A model generated the notes under the pieces. The model ran no database searches. It was given only the letters and a program-made list of their open reading frames with translations, and was not told the DNA's origin. From Mytilus trossulus (taxonomy: Eukaryota > Mollusca > Bivalvia > Mytilida > Mytilidae), in the NCBI RefSeq assembly GCF_036588685.1, contig NC_086386.1:17380931-17444930 (forward strand): a stretch of DNA of 64,000 nucleotides. Direction: 5' to 3'. The translations under genes were made by a program, and so were the position numbers. Of the stretch, positions 57,916-64,000 are shown piece after piece. Positions within the stretch are counted from its first letter, which is position 1, and each line of letters starts with the position of its first letter.

Positions 57916-60900
57916 TGTGTCCTGTGTATGTAGCTTAGAAAGATTCAACTGGTCCCAGGTTTAAGACGTTGCCCTTAATTGATTGCGCATCTTGTTCAGG
58001 ATACAGAAGAAGGTCTTTTGCGTAGCTGTGTTGAAGAGAAAATTTAAAGTATTTAAACATAATTCTCCAATGATAAGTTTGTCATATTAAACTCTTAAGT
58101 CACTTCATTTAACCCTATTTAAAGTCAATACTTTTAAACTTACACGAAAAGGTTTATGTAAATGATGCATTGATTGCATTTATGTAGTCTTAACAAAGTA
58201 ATGTTTGTCAATCTTATAAGACATAACTCGAACTATCTTTCACTTAAGTATTTAATTAAACATAAAATAGTCACATCAATGAATTGTGACCCACCTCCTA
58301 ATTGTTTTCTAGCTCATGAGATTGACATCATTACATACAAATTATTATTTTGATTGGGACATCAGATTTTTTATAGCCAGGTAAAAATGTCAGGTGAGAG
58401 GCAGGTGTTACAACATCAATACCTTTATATATTGATAGATTGTCAAGGTAAGCATACCATACATTGATTTTTGTAATTTTTTTTTAGATAATTATCATCT
58501 GACATCAAAGGTTATTTTTAACAGAAATGTATGATGCTTGAAATTAAATTAAAAAAATGTTGTATTGTTTGTTCAAACAGACTTTTTTTTATAAGAGATA
58601 TATAACTGGCTGTATCCAGTTTTTCAGTAAAATATAAAATTGTCAAACTAATTTAGAAGATATTCTCGCAACATAATGCATAAAAATGTAACTGTATCCC
58701 TGTTCACTGACTATTGATTGGTATTGATTGGTGCACAATCAGTTATTTACTGCTATATGTATACTAAAATTACATGGAAGGAATTAAGTGTCAGTTTATG
58801 GCGTTAACAAATGCTATACACAGTAAAGTTAATTGGAGATTTAGTCCATCCATTCCTTAGATTATTCCATTGCATTATTCTTATAAGTTTAATAAAAGAT
58901 ATATCAAGTGAATCTGTTACATGTCAATTATCTTTTGGGTTTATTTATATAAAGATCCAGCTTTACTCAAGTCATAAGTTTCCCAAGATGACCATGATGA
59001 CTAAGTTCTTAGAATGCTTTTATATCTACCTTGGTGTTCAGTCTATTGTTATATTCAATGGTGTTAAAATTTGTTATTTTCATTTTATAAAACATTTGAA
59101 TTGTAAAAGAAATAATAAATTTTACAGAAGTCAAAATTGATTTTAAATTCACTTTAGAATAAGATTTCAGTTTATTGGACATCATTCTAAAGGTCCATTC
59201 AAATGGGGTATGTCAATGAAATTATTTAAGTAATAAACTTAGTTTGGTCCAATAATAATTTCTTTTTCTGGATGGTGACAGGACACAATGTTAATTTATC
59301 AAAAGAAGAAATGAGTAATTCACAATTAAATAGTTAGCAGTCCAGAAGTTATAGCTTCTGCTTTTTCAAATCATATAACAAATATTTCAAGTACCAAAAA
59401 AAATGTAAATTGAAAGAGTTTCAGTCATGTATATAAACCATAGAGCAATGAGGTCATATTCAGGTGGCATTTGTAATGTTTAATTTCAGGTTAAGAACAT
59501 TTTACGATAAATGTACCATGTATAACTTGACAAATTCTTGATTTCATACATTAAAGAACAAATACCTTCTGGATATCAGGATTTTATTGAAACATTTCAT
59601 TAACTTATAGTTTTCCTCTGGGCTGGTCGAAAGTGTAAAGTTTATGTTAGAAGACACAGATTTTAATAGTTTTTATTTGTCAAAAACATATAAATAAGAG
59701 CATATAAATCAAAAACAAAATAAGGAATTAGAAATAATGTAACCAAATGTATACCAACAGGATGCATGCTAACCTTTTAACTGGTACCTTCTATCATTAA
59801 TTAGATATATACCTGGCTCAGGTGACAATCACTTTGATCTTACAGGTACAGTTAGTATCTTTACTTAACACTAGATTGATCTGACCTCATATTACATATA
59901 GTAAAACATCTATTAAATGTTGTAAATAACCTCACTTGATTAAATACTTGTGTTCGTTCGTTGTTTGTAAACATCTACATATTCTATCTTATTTAAATTA
60001 TAAATTATATAACTATTAACATAAAAAATATAAATCGTGCTTTGTTATCCAGAGGTATAAAAGTTTATGTGGCATACTACAAAGAGATTTATATTTGATT
60101 TAGTAAAAAATCTTATTTTAATACTTTGAAAAAATAGTCCTCTTAGGGATCCTGTACTATCTGAAAAAATATTCCTCTTAGGGATCCTGTACTATCGTCC
60201 TTTCATCTTGACCACACACATGACTTTCAATCTCATCCTGTATTTATATAGGTTTTATACATTCGTGTTATTAAAGTAAGATAAAGTATAAACAATTTAA
60301 TTTCCTATATCATGCATAGTCAGGACTAAGAAAATTGTTAACAAACAAATGAGTTCAGTAAATTAGGTTGTCACTGGGATGCTGGTGGGACTATTTGGAT
60401 CAGATCTGTACTAAAAGTAATTAATGGTAAGTCGCATTGTGTTATAAGGGAACAAAGTTTGACTCAAAACAGGCCATCTATAGACCTTGTAAACAGGAAT
60501 TGTTGGCTAAATGTTTTTCATAGGTGAATTAAAGGGGGGGGGGGCAAGCCCCTCCTTTTATGGGGAAAATTTGGTTGGCTATATAGGAATCACTGAAGCA
60601 TGACTGGAGCAGGCTCCCTCTTAGGTCAGTCATTAGGCCCTAACTTCCATCCATGTAACCTTATTTCTATAATCTACTAGTATTTTTATTCAACAAACAA
60701 AAGTATTCATTTTGATACTGTTTATAACCTTTACATTATTTTTGAATCAATACACATTATTCTTTCTGCTTCCAGTAAACAGTAACCCTGTAAACACCCC
60801 CTGTTTAGATTGTCAGGATTAATTATCTATTACATGTATGTATACAACAGAATTAGAACTTGATCTTTATCTGTTAGATCACTAGATAAATGCCCCATGC

Positions 60901-61611
60901 TTATCCATTATAAAAGATCCATAATGTAGCAGAACTTTCCAATTATACACCAATTACCAATCAAAATTAATAGATATTAGTATGACTAACTACCAATACA
61001 CATCTTTTTGTAATGGCTTGTTATGATTAACTCATGTGTTAAATGATGGAGATCATGCCTCACTTCTGGTAAGGATTCTTTGTAGATATTAGAAAGATGA
61101 AAATGAAAAATATCTTGAGATAAGGGATGAGACATGTTTACAAAATTATGATTAATAACAGTATGTACAAAATGAAAAAGACAAATGCTTGGTGCTGTAC
61201 GCTTGACTTTCCATCTCTTGTATGGAATGGTTTCCTATTATGTCTTGTTGAAATTTGTGATAAAAAAAATTTCACTACCATATGAACTGGTTATTTTCCT
61301 TAGAGTGCATACCTTAACATTTAGAGAAGAAGAATTATTAAATGTTCTTCTCCAAACTTGTCTAGTTTTGCATTGGATTGAGAGGGTATCACTGCATTGA
61401 TGCACTTATTTTGTATTAGAAACACTCTTGAGGGTGTATCATTTTAACACCCTGACATAATGCATGGGTAATGGCTTTTAATAATTAAAAGAAGGGGGTA
61501 TCTCAGCAAATTAACATGATTTCAAGGTAAAAAATGATATATTCTGGATAACCAATTACATTTAATAGCATCATGCATGTTGTGAGTATGTTAATTCCAC
61601 ATCAGAAAGAT

Positions 61612-62165
61612 AAGAAGATGTAGTATGGTTGCCAATGAAAGAACTCTCTACAAGACACTAAATGATATAAAATTTTAAAACTATAGGTCATGGTACAGCC
61701 TTCAACAATGAGCAATGCCCATACCACATAGTCAGCTATTAAAGGCTATATGTTAGTATATTTATTCCACAATATAAAGATAAGAATTATGTGGTATGAT
61801 TGCCAATGAATGTAACAACAAGACACCAAATGATATAGACGTTAATAACTATAGGTCACTACAGCCGTCAACAATGAGCAAAATCCATATCACAGTCAGC
61901 TAAAAGGCTATATGTTAGTACATTTATTTAAAATAACAAAGAAGAAGATGCAGTATGATTGCCAACGAGATAATTTCCTTAACAGACCCAGTGACACAGA
62001 AATAAATAATTACAGTTTTGCACAGCCTTCAACAATGAGTATGATTGCCAATGAGATAATTTCCACAAGAGACCCAGTGACACAGAAATACACAACTACA
62101 GTTTTGCACAGCCTTCAACAATGAGTATGATTGCCAATGAGATAAATATCCACCAGAGACCAAAT
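61612..62165 (+). repeat. Cluster of mussel-type repeats with an 86-bp tandem part
   Basis: Starts of the family at about 61613, 61788 and 61943 (AGAAGATGTAGTATGGTTGC and variants). From 61952 an 86-bp unit (AGTATGATTGCCAANGAGAT ... CAGCCTTCAACAATG) repeats at 62038 and 62124. Confidence 0.88.
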
Positions 62166-63317
62166 CATTTATAAGTTATATATAATGGTAATTGTCTCCC
62201 CTTGAACCATGTCATCTCATTTTGAAAATCATCTCTTACATTTATTGAATACATACAGAAGAGTAATCATTTCAAGTAATATTACAATTGATTCCAGTGA
62301 TTATTTGTTTAGCTGTCTATACTTTATGAACTGACGGAAGATTAAGATAAAAGTCTATTTTGGTCCATAACTCTATTAGGAAATAATATATTAAAACAGG
62401 AAATATTAAGTAGAGTGGGTCAGTACTTTTATATGATGGTACTTATATAAAATAATTACACAATTGAATGAAAGGTATGTTTATGTATTAAATCAGGAAC
62501 AAAAAATGAATTACATTGTTATTTTTGACATTTATGGTAATATTTTATGAAAAAAATTGTTTACTTAAAAATCGTTTTAAATTGTTTAAACAATATTCAC
62601 TAATGGAGGTACAAAAAAGTCATGTTGCGCTTCATTATGTTGTTGTGTAAGTTTCATTTCCATGCTTGGTATTCCACACCCAATTAGTCATTTTCTATTG
62701 ACTTTTGAATCTACTGAAAATATAACTAAAAATTTAATTGTTTTTAGTACCATAGGATTTGTAAATAATAAATTACGGGTTAAAATTTATATCGTAACAT
62801 CTTACAAGTTTACAGGTTACTTTTAAGATTCTAAATTAGGAATGATTATGGTACTTTTACTTTCACATTATTTTATAGTCTTTTCATTAGATCAGTTGAA
62901 GAGAACGTAATTATTAGATACACTGTTGCCAGAGTACAGATATCTAAAATACCAGAAAATTTGTAAGATATGACCTATCAAGGGCTATTGATTATGAAAT
63001 TGATTTGTTCAGATGTGAAGTTTTCTCATAAATTGTTTTTTTTCTTCATTGTCTAAGAAGACTAGACATATATCTCTTCATTAAGTTTATCTCATACTTT
63101 TGGGAATATATGTATATTGTTATAATGTTTTCTAATACTTTGGGTTTTTTTTCTTCAGAAAATGGAAGCCATCATTAGGAATGGCCACCTTATCACATGT
63201 TAACTGGATTTAATTATGGATTGTACATTGTGGCATGTTATAAAACAAAGGAATTCTTACAATGACGTGAACATGTTCTTTAGGAATTTACAAGTGAAAA
63301 CTGTGTAATAAGTGAAA

Positions 63318-63825
63318 ATGGCTGCTAATGCAACCGAAAGTGATACAAGTTCATTAACTAGGACAAAAACTGTGTTCCATGGCGATGTTATCAGTTCTAC
63401 AGCCTCATTTTCATCTGAGGTGTCATCATCAGTGCATTCTTCATCAGAATTACTTTCAGGGTCCTTACCAACACAACATATGGATATCCCATCCACGACA
63501 ATTCTACAAGATTCATTAGCATCCAGTCATAGTGCCTTCTCCACCGTTCATCATGCCAGTTCACAATCAGTATCATCAACATCTCAACCACTATCGACCT
63601 CAGCCACACCACCTTTGAACTCTGTCGGAGGATCGTATGAAACATCAAACTACAAAATTTCTAGTCATTCATCAAGTCCAGTGAAATCAAATGGAATAGA
63701 TTCAGTGAAATTGACATCAAACATTTCACCCTCATCATCAGTTGTTAATCCTAGTTCTTCATATATCCCCCCACTCTTGCCAATAACCACTGCTGCCACC
63801 AATGGCAGTGTATCAGCCACTCCAT
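63318..63825 (+). CDS. Unrecognised Ser/Thr-rich protein, first coding exon (partial gene)
   Basis: An open frame from ATG 63318 (context GTGAAAATGGCTGC) begins MAANATESDTSSLTRTKTVF and is dominated by Ser, Thr and Pro, with runs such as SSEVSSSVHSSSELLSG and VVNPSSSYIPPLLP. The frame contains no domain, signal peptide or membrane segment that I recognise; it looks like a disordered N-terminal region. A polypyrimidine-AG acceptor at 63147-63160 suggests the exon starts near 63161 with 5' UTR, so at least one upstream noncoding exon is likely. A GTAAGT donor follows 63825; unspliced, the frame stops at 63846-63848. The exon's last 85 bp lie in a 100-bp tandem duplication that runs off the window. 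Coding status rests on the long open frame, its composition bias and the splice signals; identity is unknown. Confidence 0.7.
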
Positions 63826-64000
63826 GTAAGTATAACATCAGTTGTTAATCCTAGTTCTTCATATATTCCCCCACTCTTGCCAATAACCACTGCTGCCACC
63901 AATGGCAGTGTATCAGCCACTCCATGTAAGTATAACTATAGTTGTTAATCCTAGTTCTTCATATATTCCCCCACTCTTGTCAATAACCACTGCTGCCACC
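63741..64000 (+). repeat. 100-bp tandem duplication, 2.6 copies, spanning exon end and donor
   Basis: Copies start at 63741, 63841 and 63941 (the last cut by the window end), period exactly 100. Each begins GTTGTTAATCCTAG and, in the two complete copies, includes the exon tail, the GTAAGT donor and about 10 intronic bases. Copies differ by only a few substitutions. 100 is not a multiple of three, so the array is not a protein repeat. Confidence 0.97.

Larger units (their letters stand above)
43801..63160. other. Long stretch with no recognised gene
   Basis: AT-rich DNA with only short ORFs lacking conserved motifs. Contains the SINE, MITEs, minisatellite and mussel repeats listed separately, plus diverged GGGGGGCCCAGACACC or ATCCACCACTGAA-type repeats at 46636-46815, 50000-50130, 53945-54085 and 60530-60645. 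Part may be the first intron or promoter of the gene starting at 63.2 kb. Confidence 0.55.

Noticed and set aside
57739-57948. Minus-strand ORF with GNTYIREEHIQLRGN-like repeats
   Set aside because: It lies wholly within the 19-20-bp minisatellite and has no features of a real protein.
58811-59140. 109-aa plus-strand ORF
   Set aside because: AT-rich, no conserved motif, no splice context and composition like the surrounding noncoding DNA.
63257-63648. Minus-strand ORFs with acidic stretches (SDEECTDDDTSDENE)
   Set aside because: Mirror of the Ser-rich plus-strand codons (TCA/TCATC repeats); no splice or start context supports them.

Overview
The window is nuclear DNA of a metazoan. AT-rich sequence, small exons with GT-AG introns, no operons and a very high load of short inverted-repeat elements point to a marine bivalve. 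Several dispersed repeats match, from memory of the families, those abundant in mussels (Mytilus and relatives), so a mytilid is the best guess. No database search was possible.

Three protein-coding loci can be supported. (1) 28558 down to 7587, minus strand: a 22-exon NAA15-type gene, the scaffold subunit of the NatA N-terminal acetyltransferase. All 21 splice junctions were placed by hand; they keep frame and give 851 aa. (2) 28989 to 31325, plus strand: a two-exon RAB33-type small GTPase of 238 aa. Genes 1 and 2 are head to head, with start codons about 430 bp apart, so they probably share a bidirectional promoter. (3) 63318 to about 63825, plus strand: the first coding exon of an unrecognised Ser/Thr-rich protein that continues beyond the window. 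Its end is caught in a 100-bp tandem duplication carrying the splice donor.

Region by region: 1-7586 is AT-rich intergenic or 3'-flanking sequence with an inverted-repeat element and a reversed repeat carrying TGACCT-type motifs. 7587-28558 is NAA15, whose introns are packed with MITE-like palindromes, TA-flanked elements and tandem duplications. 28559-28988 is the shared promoter. 28989-31325 is RAB33. 31326-38400 is noncoding with dispersed repeats. 38410-43503 is a foldback-type transposon: long inverted arms built of tandem units, flanked by a 9-bp direct repeat, inserted in an older repeat and itself carrying two younger insertions. 43513-63160 is about 20 kb without a recognisable gene, holding a tRNA-derived SINE, several MITEs, a minisatellite and mussel-type repeats. 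63161-64000 is the start of the third gene.

The most unusual items are the foldback element, the local tandem duplications that copied splice donors (NAA15 exon 19 and the 63.7-kb exon), a hammerhead-like motif in NAA15 intron 2, and a transposable element carrying repeated nuclear-receptor-like half sites.
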